DNA of 64,000 bases from Streptomyces sp. NBC_00659. Its GTDB lineage: Bacteria > Actinomycetota > Actinomycetes > Streptomycetales > Streptomycetaceae. The stretch is taken from NCBI RefSeq assembly GCF_036226925.1, contig NZ_CP109031.1:310001-374000 (forward strand), written 5' to 3'. The notes beneath the pieces were generated by a model that saw nothing but the letters and a program-made list of their open reading frames with translations, did no database searches and was not told where the DNA came from. Positions 34,855-43,991 of this stretch are shown piece after piece (within the stretch, counting starts at the first letter, position 1; each line of letters begins with the position of its first letter). The position numbers and the translations under genes were made by a program.

Positions 34855-35422
34855 TCAGTGGCCGGCCGGCCCGAGCTGGATGGATGCCGCGTCGACCGTC
34901 TGAGCCAGCAGGACTGCAATGGTCATGGGCCCGACCCCACCGGGGACCGGTGCGATCAGGCGGGCGCGAGTGCGGGCGGTGTCGAAGTCGACGTCGCCGA
35001 CGTTGCCAGGGTTGTACCCGGCGTCGATCAGGCAGTCCGAAACTCATCGCCCCGAAGGAGCTCATCGTGACCCCGTCGACGTCCTTCTCCGGCGCGATGG
35101 ACTCGAATGCCGCCCGCTCATCGATGTGAGGGCCTACGGGGTGCTGAAGCAAGATGCCGTGCACTCCGGCGTCCCGCGAGAGGGACTGGAGGGTCTCCAC
35201 CAGCTCAGCCGCTGTAGTGGCGGCAGGCAGGCTGACAAGCCGGGACTCGATGCCCGCCTTCGCGCAACGGGCCCGCTTCATCCGAACATAGGTCACCGAT
35301 GCCGGATCTTCACCCACCAGCACCGTTGCGAGGCAAGGCGTCACGCCGACACGCCGCGCAAGCTCTGCCGCCTTGTCCGACGTCTCCTCGACGATGCGTC
35401 GGGCAAGGCCAACACCGTCCAT
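34855..35422 (-). pseudogene. folD: folD-type methylenetetrahydrofolate dehydrogenase/cyclohydrolase, internal deletion
   Basis: From ATG 35422 the N-terminal domain is well preserved: CLATVLVGEDPASVTYVRMK (catalytic Lys in the YxxxK motif), GILLQHPVGPHIDERAAFES and PEKDVDGVTMSSF. At AMSFGL the sequence jumps, with loss of frame, to [20 protein letters not shown] and [20 protein letters not shown], ending at TGA 34857-34855. About 80 residues holding the NADP-binding core are gone. An intact copy presumably lies elsewhere, as the enzyme is usually needed. Confidence 0.85.
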
Positions 35423-35509
35423 AAGTCGGGCTGTCTGTGCCTAGGACATGATCCCCTTACTTCGCTTGCGCCCCGGGAGGGCCGTCTGCTCGACGGCCGC
35501 CACCCACCC

Positions 35510-35836
35510 CCGCGCGACCGAGGCGTGGGCCGACACCGACCACCGCATCAAAGCCATCGACCACGACGCACGGCTGGGCGTCGACGCCGAAGTCGTCCAA
35601 CGCGACCGCGGAATCAAAGGATTCAAACTCATCCCCCGACGCCGGGTCGTCGAGCGGACCCTCGGCCGGCTGATGCACCACCGCCACCTCGCCCGGGACC
35701 ATCAGACCCACCCCACCGCTCCGAAGCCATGATCCACATCGCCATGACCGACCTCATGGCCCGCCGCCTCACCAGCGAGAACACCATCTCCTGGCGCGAC
35801 CCGACACCGCAGGACAAACAGCATATTCCGGGATGA
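35510..35836 (+). pseudogene. IS5-family transposase, C-terminal remnant
   Basis: The end of a DDE transposase is visible: RGIKGFKLIPRRRVVERTLG (DDE Glu region), RLMHHRHLARDHQTHP in one frame and SEAMIHIAMTDLMARRLTSE in the next. The upstream two thirds are missing and replaced by the FolD joint. It is truncated and frameshifted. Confidence 0.75.
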
Positions 35837-35870
35837 AACAACGGGAGAAAACGACCTCTCAGGACGGACG

Positions 35871-35925
35871 CGGTCGGATCTCCCGGCCGCAAGAGGCTCG
35901 GCCGGGAGATCCGACCGAGCCTCTT
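35871..35925. terminator. overlapping alternative hairpins
   Basis: CGGTCGGATCTCCCGGCCG (35871-35889) pairs perfectly over 19 bases with 35899-35917. An 11-base arm in its loop, AAGAGGCTCGG (35891-35901), can instead pair with CCGAGCCTCTT (35915-35925). The two structures exclude each other. Lying between the transposase end and the subtilisin end, it is most simply a bidirectional terminator. Confidence 0.65.
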
Positions 35926-36045
35926 GCCTGAACCGCCGGCCACGCCACGAACGGGTCACGTGGTGCGGCCCCGGGAATCCGCCTCGTCAGAACAGCTTCC
36001 GTCGTCCGGCTCCGGCGGCTGTGGCCGCGGCGCCGGCGGCATGGC

Positions 36046-37257
36046 CTACGGAACGAGCTTCAGCAGTTTGTTCGGTGAACCCGACCCGATTCCGCTGAGG
36101 ACTCCGCTGGTCGCGCCGTTGACCAGCGCGCTGCCCACGCTTGCCGGGGAGGCGCCCGGGTGTGCCGTCAGGTAGAGGGCGGCGGCCCCGGAGACGTGCG
36201 GGGCGGCGAACGATGTGCCGTTGCCCGTGTACGTGGCCGAGTCGGAGGTGTTCCAGGCCGCAGTGATGCCGGAGCCCGGGGCGAAGAGGTCCACCCGGGA
36301 GCCGTAGTTGGAGTAGCTCGCCCGTGCGTCGCTGCTCGTCGTCGCGCCGACCGTCAGCGCCTCTGTGACCCGGGCCGGGGAGTAGTTCGACGCCAGGGCG
36401 CCGGAGTTGCCCGCCGCGACGGAGTACGTCACCCCGGAGGCGATCGAGTTCTTCACCGCGGTGTCCAGCGAGGTGCTGGCCCCGCCGCCGAGGGAGACAT
36501 TGGCGACGGAGTCGGCCACGTGATGGGCGGTGATCCAGTCCACGCCCGCGATGACCCCGGCGGTCGTGCCGGAGCCGTCGTTGCCGAGAACCCGGACGGC
36601 GACGATCTTCGCCTTCTTGGCCACGCCGTAGGTGGTGCCTGCGGCGACGGTCGCGACGAAGGTCCCGTGGCCGTAGCCGTCCTGCGCGGTGGCGTCGTTG
36701 TCGACGAAGTCCCACCCGTAGGAGGCGCGGCCCGCGATGTCCTGGTGGGTGATGCGCACACCGGTGTCCAGGACGTACACGGTCGACCCGCTGCCCCCGG
36801 CGTCGGGGTAGGTGTAGGTGCCGTTCAGCGGAAGGTTCGTCTGGTCGGTCCGGTCCAGGCCCCAGGGAGCGCTGGTCTGCGTACCGAGCGTGCGGACGAC
36901 CTGGTCCTGCTCGACCGATGCGACCTCGGGGTCGGCCGCCAGCCTTCTGGCCTGGGCGCCGGTGAGTTGGACGGCGTAGCCGTTGAGCGCGGAGGTGAAC
37001 GTCCGCCTGACGGTGCCTCCGTACTGGGACACCAGGCCCTTGCCGCGTGCGGCGGTGGCCTTGAAGCCGGCGTTCTTCTTGAGCGTGACGATGTAGCTGC
37101 CGGGAACGGCATGGGAGGAATTCGCCCCCAGGACGGTTCCCTCGGCCGGTGCGGCCTGGGCGGGGAGGGCGGAAAGGGTGCCGACTGCTGTCGCTGCGGC
37201 GGCTGTTGTGGCGATCGCCGCGGCGATGCGCCGCTTCATGGTGCGTACTGCTGCCAT
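36046..37257 (-). CDS. secreted S8 family subtilisin-like serine protease
   Basis: ATG 37257 gives 403 residues: signal peptide (cleavage near ALPAQA), an I9-type propeptide (SYIVTLKKNAGFKATAARGK to about 122) and a peptidase S8 domain with Asp164 (YVLDTGVRITHQDI), His197 (DGYGHGTFVATVAAG) and Ser349 (GNGTSFAAPHVSG); oxyanion Asn in AAGNSGA. The usual GHGTHVA is GHGTFVA here, a tolerated change next to the catalytic His. The enzyme is of the proteinase K/SAM-P45-like group and should be an extracellular protease. Confidence 0.95.
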   Translation of the reverse strand: MAAVRTMKRRIAAAIATTAAAATAVGTLSALPAQAAPAEGTVLGANSSHAVPGSYIVTLKKNAGFKATAARGKGLVSQYGGTVRRTFTSALNGYAVQLTGAQARRLAADPEVASVEQDQVVRTLGTQTSAPWGLDRTDQTNLPLNGTYTYPDAGGSGSTVYVLDTGVRITHQDIAGRASYGWDFVDNDATAQDGYGHGTFVATVAAGTTYGVAKKAKIVAVRVLGNDGSGTTAGVIAGVDWITAHHVADSVANVSLGGGASTSLDTAVKNSIASGVTYSVAAGNSGALASNYSPARVTEALTVGATTSSDARASYSNYGSRVDLFAPGSGITAAWNTSDSATYTGNGTSFAAPHVSGAAALYLTAHPGASPASVGSALVNGATSGVLSGIGSGSPNKLLKLVP

Positions 37258-37573
37258 GTGGAGAGGTCCTTTGCGATCGGGCACGGGAGTCCTGGTGCGG
37301 ATCCCGGCCGAACCATGCGAGGCACTCGGATCGGTGCCACAGAGCGACCATGGGTTCCGCACCCGACGGTCGAAAAGGGATTACATGCACACGTCATGAA
37401 CCCGTCATGTGTGGCCATCGTGCGCAGTACTGCGGCCACAAGGGGCCACGTCCGCTTACGAGTTGGTGCGCGACAGAGGTGGCACATCCCGCGATCGTCA
37501 GCCGCGGTGGTGCGGGTCAGCAGGTTGTCGAGGGTTGACCTTCGCATCGGTGTGATGGTTGTGCAATCGAGTC
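37258..37573. other. divergent intergenic region
   Basis: About 315 bases between the protease and LLM genes; both promoters must lie here. I see no strong repeat or further gene. Confidence 0.4.
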
Positions 37574-38698
37574 ATGGACAGGGACTTGGACAGGGACTCG
37601 ATGGACCCCGGATCGTTTCGGCTCGGTCTGGCGCTGGAGGGCACGGGCTGGCACCCCGCCTCGTGGCTGCTCTCGTCGGTGACGGATGCCGAAGAAGTCT
37701 TCAGCGGCGGCTACTGGACGAACTGGGGGCGCGCGGCCGCGTCGGGCGGCATCGACTTCGTCACGCTCGAGGACGGCCTGAGCCTGCAGACCGACCGGTT
37801 CGGTACCGCCGACCAGGCCCGTGACCGGGTGCGCGGCAGACTCGATCCCGTCGTCACCGCGGCACTCCTGCTGGCGACGACGGACATCGGCGAGGTGGTG
37901 GTCTCGCGCAATGTGACGCACACCAACCCGTTCCACGTCGCCGCCCAGATGGCGTCCTTGGCGGCCATCGGGCCGGGCCGGGTGACGTGGCGGCCGCAGG
38001 TCTCCGCCGACGCGCGCGATGCCACGGCGGTCGGTGGCCCTGCGACGCCCCAGCTGCGGCCCGAGGACATATACGTCCCGACCCGCATCGCGCGCCGGCT
38101 GCGGGATCTGTTTCGTGACGCCGAGGACTACGTGCGAACGGTGCGCGAGCTGTGGCGGACGTTTCCCGCCGGGAGCCTGGGCTCCGGGGACACGTTCCTG
38201 CACCGGGACAAGGTCGCCCCGCTGCGGCTCACCGGGACGGAAAGGTACCCGGCGGCCGGCCCGCTGACCGTCCCGGCACTGAGCACCCCGAAGGTCGCGG
38301 TGCTCGCGCACCATGCCCTGGAGCCGTACCGGCTCGCCGCCGCCGTCGCGGACCGGGTCTTCGTGACTCCCTCTCAGGAACACCCGGTCTCCTCACTCCT
38401 GCCGGCGTTCCGGGAAATCGAGAGGCTGACGCCGGACGCCACCGAAACCGAGGTGTACGCGGACGTGGCGGTGGTCCTGGGCGACACCGGCGAGCACGCG
38501 AAGGCCAGGCTGGCCCGGCTGGACGAAGCCGCCGGTTTCGCCTGGGCACCGGACACGCACGTGTTCGTCGGAACCGCGGACCACCTCGCCCGGGAACTCG
38601 CCCGCTGGCGCGAACAGTTCGGCCTGCGCGGGGTCCGGCTGCGCCCTGCGGTGCTCTCGGACGACGGCGACAGGATCGTCCGGGAGCTTGTCCGGTGA
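37574..38698 (+). CDS. LLM-class flavin-dependent oxidoreductase
   Basis: 374 residues with the luciferase-like monooxygenase barrel: LGLALEGTGWHPASW, GGIDFVTLEDGLSLQ, TDIGEVVVSRNVTHTNPFHV and MASLAAIGPGRVTWRPQVSA (phosphate loop of FMN), ending with HVFVGTADHLARELARW. It is the short type similar to the NtaA/SnaA/DszA branch, with FMN or F420 as cofactor undecided. ATG 37574 is used; an upstream ATG at 37559 is less likely. Confidence 0.9.
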   Translation: MDRDLDRDSMDPGSFRLGLALEGTGWHPASWLLSSVTDAEEVFSGGYWTNWGRAAASGGIDFVTLEDGLSLQTDRFGTADQARDRVRGRLDPVVTAALLLATTDIGEVVVSRNVTHTNPFHVAAQMASLAAIGPGRVTWRPQVSADARDATAVGGPATPQLRPEDIYVPTRIARRLRDLFRDAEDYVRTVRELWRTFPAGSLGSGDTFLHRDKVAPLRLTGTERYPAAGPLTVPALSTPKVAVLAHHALEPYRLAAAVADRVFVTPSQEHPVSSLLPAFREIERLTPDATETEVYADVAVVLGDTGEHAKARLARLDEAAGFAWAPDTHVFVGTADHLARELARWREQFGLRGVRLRPAVLSDDGDRIVRELVR

Positions 38699-38727
38699 GG
38701 AACCCGCCTCAGGCGCAGCGCAGTTGA

Positions 38728-39123
38728 TCAGGCATTGCCCATCTGACCGGGTGCGGCCGGGGCGCGGTGGCGCTCCACCTCGGACAGGTACTCGGTCATC
38801 GCGTTCCGGTTGCGGGTGAGCACCTCGATCCGGTCGGTGAGCTTGTCCCGCTCCGAGGTCAGCAGCGCCAGCATCTCCGGGGTCGCGTCCGGGAAGTGAA
38901 TGGATCTGGGCTTGTCCAGGCACGGCAGGATCTGCTTGATGAGTCGGGTGGGCAGCCCCGCTGCCAGCAGGCCACGTATCTGCTTCACGCGGTCCGCGTT
39001 CCGCTCGTCGTAGTCGCGGTATCCGTTCGCCGACCGATCCGGCACGATCAGGCCCTGCTCCTCGTAATAGCGCAGCAGGCGCCGGGACACGCCCGCCACG
39101 CGGGACAGTTCACCGATTCGCAC
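38728..39123 (-). CDS. MerR family transcriptional regulator
   Basis: 131 residues: IGELSRVAGVSRRLLRYYEE and RDYDERNADRVKQIRGLLAA are the MerR helix-turn-helix and wing, followed by a dimerisation helix (SERDKLTDRIEVLTRNRNAM). There are no effector-binding cysteines typical of metal sensors. It is divergent from an MFS exporter with a 22-bp palindrome between, the usual layout for a drug-responsive MerR and its pump. Confidence 0.93.
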   Translation of the reverse strand: MRIGELSRVAGVSRRLLRYYEEQGLIVPDRSANGYRDYDERNADRVKQIRGLLAAGLPTRLIKQILPCLDKPRSIHFPDATPEMLALLTSERDKLTDRIEVLTRNRNAMTEYLSEVERHRAPAAPGQMGNA

Positions 39124-39155
39124 ACGCTTGAGGTTAGCCGCCGGGCCTGGGCTTG

Positions 39156-39177
39156 ACCATCACATGTATGTGATGGT
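39156..39177. promoter_or_regulatory. perfect 22-bp palindrome, MerR operator
   Basis: ACCATCACAT-GT-ATGTGATGGT lies between the divergent merR and MFS genes, overlapping a TTGACC hexamer (39153-39158). MerR regulators bind palindromes in long spacers of their target promoter. Confidence 0.75.
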
Positions 39178-39191
39178 TTCACGATCGGTGC

Positions 39192-40406
39192 ATGACGACG
39201 ACAACAGCCTCTCCGACAAGACGTGATGTCCTGCCCTGGTCCGCGCTGCTGGCACTGGGCACCGCGGTGTTCATCACCAGCCTGACCGAGACCCTCCCGG
39301 CGGGCGTCCTCCCGCAGATGTCATCCGCTCTCGGCGTCAGCTCCGGTGCGGCGGGCCAGACCGTCACCGTGTATGCCATCGGTACCGCCCTCACAGCCAT
39401 ACCGCTGACCGCCGCCACGGCGGGAGTCCGGCGCAAGCCGTTGCTGCTGGGCGCCATGGCCGTCTTCCTGGTCGCGAACACACTCACCGCTGCCGCGCCC
39501 GGCTACGCGGTACTGCTCCTCTCACGGTTCCTCGCCGGCGTCGCCGCCGGACTCGCGTGGGCACTCCTCGCCGGATACGCGCGGCGTATCGCGCCTCCCG
39601 GCCAGGAGGGACGCGCCATCGCGGTCGCGATGACCGGGATCCCCCTGGCGCTGTCGCTGGGTGTTCCCGCCGGGACGCTGATCGGGCAGCAGATCGGGTG
39701 GCGCATGTCCTTCGCCGCTGTCTCGGTGCTCACTCTCGCCGTCCTCGGGTGGATCACGTTCAGCGTCCCCGCCGTCAGCCGGCCGACGGCCACAGCCGAC
39801 AGGCCGAAGCCGACCACCCGGCAGACGCTCCGGGTCCCCGGGGTCCCCGCCGTCATGGTCGTCGTCGTGACCTTCGTCCTCGGCCACACCGTCATCTACG
39901 CGTACATCGCGCCGTACCTGTGGCATGCCGGCCTCGGCACCGCGGCGGACGCGATCCTGCTGGCCTTCGGTATCGCATGCCTGATCAGCATCTGGTACAC
40001 CGGCCGCCACATCGACGGTCGTCTGCGCGGGCTCGCGCTGACCGCCGCGACGCTGTTCACCCTCGCCACGGCCGCCTTCGCCGCCACCACGGCACAGGCC
40101 GTCGTCTGGGTGGCGGCCGTCGTGTGGGGTCTGGGATGGGGTGCCGCGCCCACACTGCTTCAGACCGCAGCCGGTCATGCCGGAACACGTCAGAGTCCAG
40201 CCATCGCCGACACCGCGCAAGCCATCCTTGTGACCTTGTGGAACGCGGCCATGGCACTCGGCGGCATCATCGGCGGCCTCCTCCTGCAGCGTGTCGACGT
40301 CACCGCCGACGCCACCGCCGCGGCAGTGCTCGGAGTCCTCAGCCTGGCCGTGATCGCACTCGCGCGACACCATGCCTTCGCGCCGACCGACCAGGACACA
40401 CCGTGA
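39192..40406 (+). CDS. MFS transporter, Cml/AraJ-like exporter
   Basis: 404 residues with twelve predicted membrane helices; the first reads ALLALGTAVFITSLTETLPA, with LPAGVLPQMSSALGVSSGAA, the AraJ/Cml-type loop. FLAGVAAGLAWALLAGYARR and MTGIPLALSLGVPAGTLIGQ carry the antiporter motif C-like glycines. It should export small hydrophobic compounds by proton antiport. It starts 14 bases after the MerR palindrome, so repression/activation by the divergent MerR is likely. Confidence 0.92.
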   Translation: MTTTTASPTRRDVLPWSALLALGTAVFITSLTETLPAGVLPQMSSALGVSSGAAGQTVTVYAIGTALTAIPLTAATAGVRRKPLLLGAMAVFLVANTLTAAAPGYAVLLLSRFLAGVAAGLAWALLAGYARRIAPPGQEGRAIAVAMTGIPLALSLGVPAGTLIGQQIGWRMSFAAVSVLTLAVLGWITFSVPAVSRPTATADRPKPTTRQTLRVPGVPAVMVVVVTFVLGHTVIYAYIAPYLWHAGLGTAADAILLAFGIACLISIWYTGRHIDGRLRGLALTAATLFTLATAAFAATTAQAVVWVAAVVWGLGWGAAPTLLQTAAGHAGTRQSPAIADTAQAILVTLWNAAMALGGIIGGLLLQRVDVTADATAAAVLGVLSLAVIALARHHAFAPTDQDTP

Positions 40407-40448
40407 CATGCGCGAAGGCGTCACCGTCCGTGGCTCCGGACGGCACCC

Positions 40449-41282
40449 CTACCTCGGCCGGGCGGGAGTGCTCACGGCACCGGCGTGTGCGTCGATGTGC
40501 GCGTCCAGCGCGGCGAACGTCGCTTCGGGGCGCTCGATGTGCGGCAGATGGCCGGCTTCGGCGATCGGCTCGTAGCGCCCTCGGGCGAACGCCTGCGCGT
40601 AGGCCCGCCCGTACGCGGGCGTGACGATGCGGTCGCTCTCACCCCACACCACGAGGGCCGGGATCCGCACCCGTGCGAGCCGGTTCAGGAGCTTCGGGTC
40701 GTGCATGTACGGGTCGCCGGCCAGGAGGCGGAGAGTGGCCATGTTGGCCTGCTGGAGCGCGATCCGCTCCTCGGTGAGGGTGGTCGGGTCCACCGCGAAA
40801 CGGGCCGGATCGTGGAACGAGTACGCGGCGATCTCGTCCGGCCGGAGTCCGAAGATCTCGCGGACCGGCTCTCCCGGGACGGCCACGCCCGCGGCGTTGA
40901 CCAGGACCAGGGAGCTGATCACAGCGCCGTCGTCGCGGAAGGCCATCTCGGCCGCGGTCCAGCCGCCGAGCGACGAGCCGACGACGAGGACGTCGCGGTG
41001 GCCCTCGTCCCTGAGCCAGTGCAGATAGGCGATCGCCAGGTCGTCGACGCCGGTGAACCAGCCGGGGCGCTCGGTCCCGTTCCAGCCCGGGTGGGTGGGA
41101 ACGACGCATCGCATGCCGTGCCGGCCGGCCAGATGCGCGGCGACGCCCTGGACGGTGGCGGGCCCGCCACCGCCGTGCAGGACGAGTGCGAGGCGGCCGT
41201 CGGCGGGTCCGGCCTCGGTGAGGGTGAGGGGAAGGTCGGGGCGTGGGTGGACGGTACGGGTTCGCGTCTCGGTGTCGGTCAT
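40449..41282 (-). CDS. alpha/beta hydrolase
   Basis: 277 residues from ATG 41282; the longer upstream frame overlaps the MarR gene. The core is clear: LALVLHGGGGPATVQG (oxyanion loop), VVGSSLGGWTAAEM with Ser104 as nucleophile, ALVVWGESDRIVTPAYG with Asp217, and EAGHLPHIERPE with His245. This is the general hydrolase/haloperoxidase-like group; substrate unknown. It is divergent from a MarR regulator, which probably controls it. Confidence 0.92.
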   Translation of the reverse strand: MTDTETRTRTVHPRPDLPLTLTEAGPADGRLALVLHGGGGPATVQGVAAHLAGRHGMRCVVPTHPGWNGTERPGWFTGVDDLAIAYLHWLRDEGHRDVLVVGSSLGGWTAAEMAFRDDGAVISSLVLVNAAGVAVPGEPVREIFGLRPDEIAAYSFHDPARFAVDPTTLTEERIALQQANMATLRLLAGDPYMHDPKLLNRLARVRIPALVVWGESDRIVTPAYGRAYAQAFARGRYEPIAEAGHLPHIERPEATFAALDAHIDAHAGAVSTPARPR

Positions 41283-41345
41283 GCACCTCACGGTATCTAC
41301 GCATACGTATATACGCAACCTTAGATTCTGGATTAGGGTGCGACC

Positions 41346-41903
41346 ATGACCGCGAACCATGAGGAACCCAGAGTCCGAGGCACGGGCGACAGGGCCGGGA
41401 GCAGGACGTCTGCCGACACCGGCACCGACACCGCGTCCGGCCTCGCCGCTCCGCCCGCCGTGGAACCGGGCTCGTCCGCCGTTCCCGTCGATCTCGAAGA
41501 GCTGGGGCGCGCCGTGAAGGAAGCGCAGTACCGGCACCACCGCGCGCTCGACACCCGCCTCTCGGCGGTCGGCACGACGCTGGCGCAGTGGGACGCACTG
41601 CGGGCCATCGCCCGTACGCCCGGAGCATCCGCACACGAGCTGGCGGTCGCCACTTTCCAGGGCGACCAGTCCTTCGGCACACTGGCCTCCCGGCTCGCGG
41701 CCCAGCACCTCATCGAGCGCCGTCCGGGTCGCGGCCGGCGTATCGAGCACCATCTGACGGAGACCGGCGAGCACGTCTTGAGGGCGGGGCGCACCGTCAC
41801 ACGCGATGTCCTCGCCGCATCCTTCGACCCGCTGGACGAAAGCGAACGGGCCACGCTGCTCGGGCTGTTGCGCCGTATCGGCGTTCCGAGTGAGGGTCTC
41901 TAG
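41346..41903 (+). CDS. MarR family transcriptional regulator
   Basis: 185 residues, with a nonconserved N-terminal tail of ~45 and then the MarR fold: LGRAVKEAQYRHHRALDTRL, TLAQWDALRAIARTPGASAH, ELAVATFQGDQSFGTLASRL (recognition helix) and the wing IERRPGRGRRIEHHLTETG. It is divergent from the alpha/beta hydrolase; the spacer (41283-41345) contains an alternating TACGCATACGTATATACGCA that may hold the operator. Confidence 0.92.
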   Translation: MTANHEEPRVRGTGDRAGSRTSADTGTDTASGLAAPPAVEPGSSAVPVDLEELGRAVKEAQYRHHRALDTRLSAVGTTLAQWDALRAIARTPGASAHELAVATFQGDQSFGTLASRLAAQHLIERRPGRGRRIEHHLTETGEHVLRAGRTVTRDVLAASFDPLDESERATLLGLLRRIGVPSEGL

Positions 41904-41988
41904 GATCAGCGATGTGATCCGCCGGCCGCTCTCGACGGACCGGGAGACGCAGTGAGGAGGGCTGACGCTTGTGCTTCCGGGCGACCTG

Positions 41989-43578
41989 TCAGACGCGGAA
42001 GTACAGGGCGCGTTTCAGGAGGCCGAGCGACGCCTGAGCCCAGGCGAGGATGTTCAAGGTGGAATCCAGGTTGGCGGGAGGCTGGTTGACCAGGGTGTCG
42101 CGGCGGATGAGCCGATCGAAGTCGACCGTGACCGGGGCTGTCCGTACGCTGCCGTCGGAGTGGCGGAACTGCACACCGGCCGTGAGCATGACGTTGATCA
42201 GTTCCTGGGCGACGATCCCGTAGGCGATGGTGGTGGGGTGAACGCCGTCGAGGGAGAACAGGCCGCCGTCGGTACGTCCTGCGCCGTCGCTGGTGATGAA
42301 GTGGGAGTTCGGCTCCGGAGCAAGGGCCTTCAGTTGCGGCGGCAGTCGGTAGGGCCGCCACCATGGCGGTCGGGCCGTCATGTCCTTCATGTAGCGGCGT
42401 GACGCGAGTCGGTCGAGCAGGCCGGCTGTGTCCATGAGGAACCAGTCCGCCCCCGTCGTCCGCGCTGTTCTCACTTGGTCGGTGATGGCCTCGTTGTAGA
42501 GGTCGATGGCCCGGTCGATGTCTTCCGCCTGCTGCCCCGTCAGGTGAGGGTGAAGGAAGGGGTTGAAGGTGTCGTCGTCGATCCAGGGCCGGGTGTAGTA
42601 CGGGAAGTACCTGGACCCCGGAGCGCTCTTGGCCCCGATTCCACGGGCGAGCGGGGGGATGGTGACGTGCGGGACGGTGCACCAGATGACATGGCGAGCC
42701 GCGATCTGCCGTACTTGGGCGGCGATGTGCCTCAGCTCTTCCTTGAAGTGGCTGGGATCCCAGACCGTGTAGGCCTTCTTGCGCTCCAGGTCGTCGTATC
42801 CCTCACCACTCCACTCCACTTTGAGCTGGGTCACTGTCTGCAGGGCGTTGTTGGCGCCGAGGAAGACGATCAGGGTCTCGATTCCGTGGCCCCCTCCGTC
42901 GGGCCGGTCCTCACCGAGGCGGCGGGCCGCCGACAGCAGCGTCATGGTTCCGCCTCGGTCCACGCCGGCGGAGGGCAGGACCCGCAGTGCCGCGCGGTCA
43001 CCGTTGTTCTCCACGGTCTGCCGCAGCAGGTTGTCGGTGGGCGTCGCGATGGCGTCCTGGCAGATCTTGGCGCTCTTTTCGAGGACGTCGCGCAGGTCCC
43101 AGCCGTACACGGCGAGATTGTGGTTGATGGCGTTGATCTGCGGGACGACGCTTCCCGGCCCGCGCTCCCAGTAGTCCTCGACCTCGTCCAGGAACCTGCG
43201 GGCGTGGAACAGGGCCAGCGGGACCTCCCACCAGTCCAGGTCCTTGCCGAAGCGCTCCTGAAGCTCCCTCAGCAGCAGTTCGATGTTGACGGGCAGCCCT
43301 CCGTACCCCGGGTACACGGGGAATCGGAAGTCGGTGCCGGATCCCAGTTCGTGAGCGATGATCGCCGGGTAGGACAGGTCGGTGTTGAAGACCGCTCCGC
43401 TCTGGAACCCGTGCGTGAGTGAGTCGCCGATCGTCACGAGCCGGTGGCGTGGCTCCTGTCCCTGATCCGGGTGACTGAACGGAATGCCCAGCGTGGGGTC
43501 CGTGACCGGTTCGCGCGGTGGTTGTCCCCTGCCCGCCAGGACCTCGGCCGGGATGTGAGCGTGCATCTGGTCGGCCAT
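41989..43578 (-). CDS. SGNH/GDSL-type hydrolase, 529 residues
   Basis: Block I is RLVTIGDSLTHGF with Ser53 as the likely nucleophile; GYGGLP and FLGANNALQTV fit blocks II-III (Gly, Asn of the oxyanion hole), and SLDGVHPTTIAYG is block V with the Asp-x-x-His pair. At 529 residues it is much longer than plain GDSL esterases; the extra sequence lies between blocks III and V and at the C-terminus. No signal peptide is evident. GAGGAGA precedes ATG 43578. It is the third gene of the minus-strand set that begins with an M4 protease and emfourin. Confidence 0.88.
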   Translation of the reverse strand: MADQMHAHIPAEVLAGRGQPPREPVTDPTLGIPFSHPDQGQEPRHRLVTIGDSLTHGFQSGAVFNTDLSYPAIIAHELGSGTDFRFPVYPGYGGLPVNIELLLRELQERFGKDLDWWEVPLALFHARRFLDEVEDYWERGPGSVVPQINAINHNLAVYGWDLRDVLEKSAKICQDAIATPTDNLLRQTVENNGDRAALRVLPSAGVDRGGTMTLLSAARRLGEDRPDGGGHGIETLIVFLGANNALQTVTQLKVEWSGEGYDDLERKKAYTVWDPSHFKEELRHIAAQVRQIAARHVIWCTVPHVTIPPLARGIGAKSAPGSRYFPYYTRPWIDDDTFNPFLHPHLTGQQAEDIDRAIDLYNEAITDQVRTARTTGADWFLMDTAGLLDRLASRRYMKDMTARPPWWRPYRLPPQLKALAPEPNSHFITSDGAGRTDGGLFSLDGVHPTTIAYGIVAQELINVMLTAGVQFRHSDGSVRTAPVTVDFDRLIRRDTLVNQPPANLDSTLNILAWAQASLGLLKRALYFRV

Positions 43579-43617
43579 GGTGTTCTCCTCGGCCTGATGG
43601 TGGCGTTCCTGCGTGTG

Positions 43618-43920
43618 TCACTGCTCCGCGATGTGTTGTTCGAGCCAGCCGAGCAGGGCCGCGAATGCCGGGGACATGGCGGCTTCGGACTGGGTCAGGG
43701 CGGTCGAGCGCCCGCCGTCCTCCACCGTGACCGTGTAGCTCATCGCGTCCCTGGCCCGGCTCGGCCGGTCCTGCCCGGCCTCGGGGGCGGCCGCCGCCAC
43801 CAGCCGGTCCAGCTCTCCCTCCGCGCTTTCGGGCAGGGCGTCGGTGTCCAGCACCTTGGGCGGAAGGCCCAGGCGGATCGCGGCCGCCTGGCCTCCCTGC
43901 GCTTCCCAGGTCACCCTCAT
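43618..43920 (-). CDS. emfourin-like inhibitor of protealysin-type protease
   Basis: From ATG 43920, 100 residues: MRVTWEAQGG, DTDALPESAEGELDRLVAAA and SYTVTVEDGGRSTALTQSEA then LLGWLEQHIAEQ. This is the pattern of emfourins, cytoplasmic inhibitors encoded next to protealysin-like M4 proteases. The protease gene ends 71 bases upstream on the same strand, which strongly supports the assignment. The SGNH hydrolase begins 39 bases downstream. Confidence 0.85.
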   Translation of the reverse strand: MRVTWEAQGGQAAAIRLGLPPKVLDTDALPESAEGELDRLVAAAAPEAGQDRPSRARDAMSYTVTVEDGGRSTALTQSEAAMSPAFAALLGWLEQHIAEQ

Positions 43921-43991
43921 CGGGCACACCCTTCAGGCCGACCGACCGGCACTCCTCGCCGTCGGGGGTCGGCCGCGTCAACAGCCGTCGG

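Noticed and set aside
41283..41345. CCTTAGATTCTGGATTAGG as a third iron box
   Set aside because: It lacks the TTAGGTTAGGCTAACCTAA pattern beyond the end bases; more likely part of a MarR-type operator.
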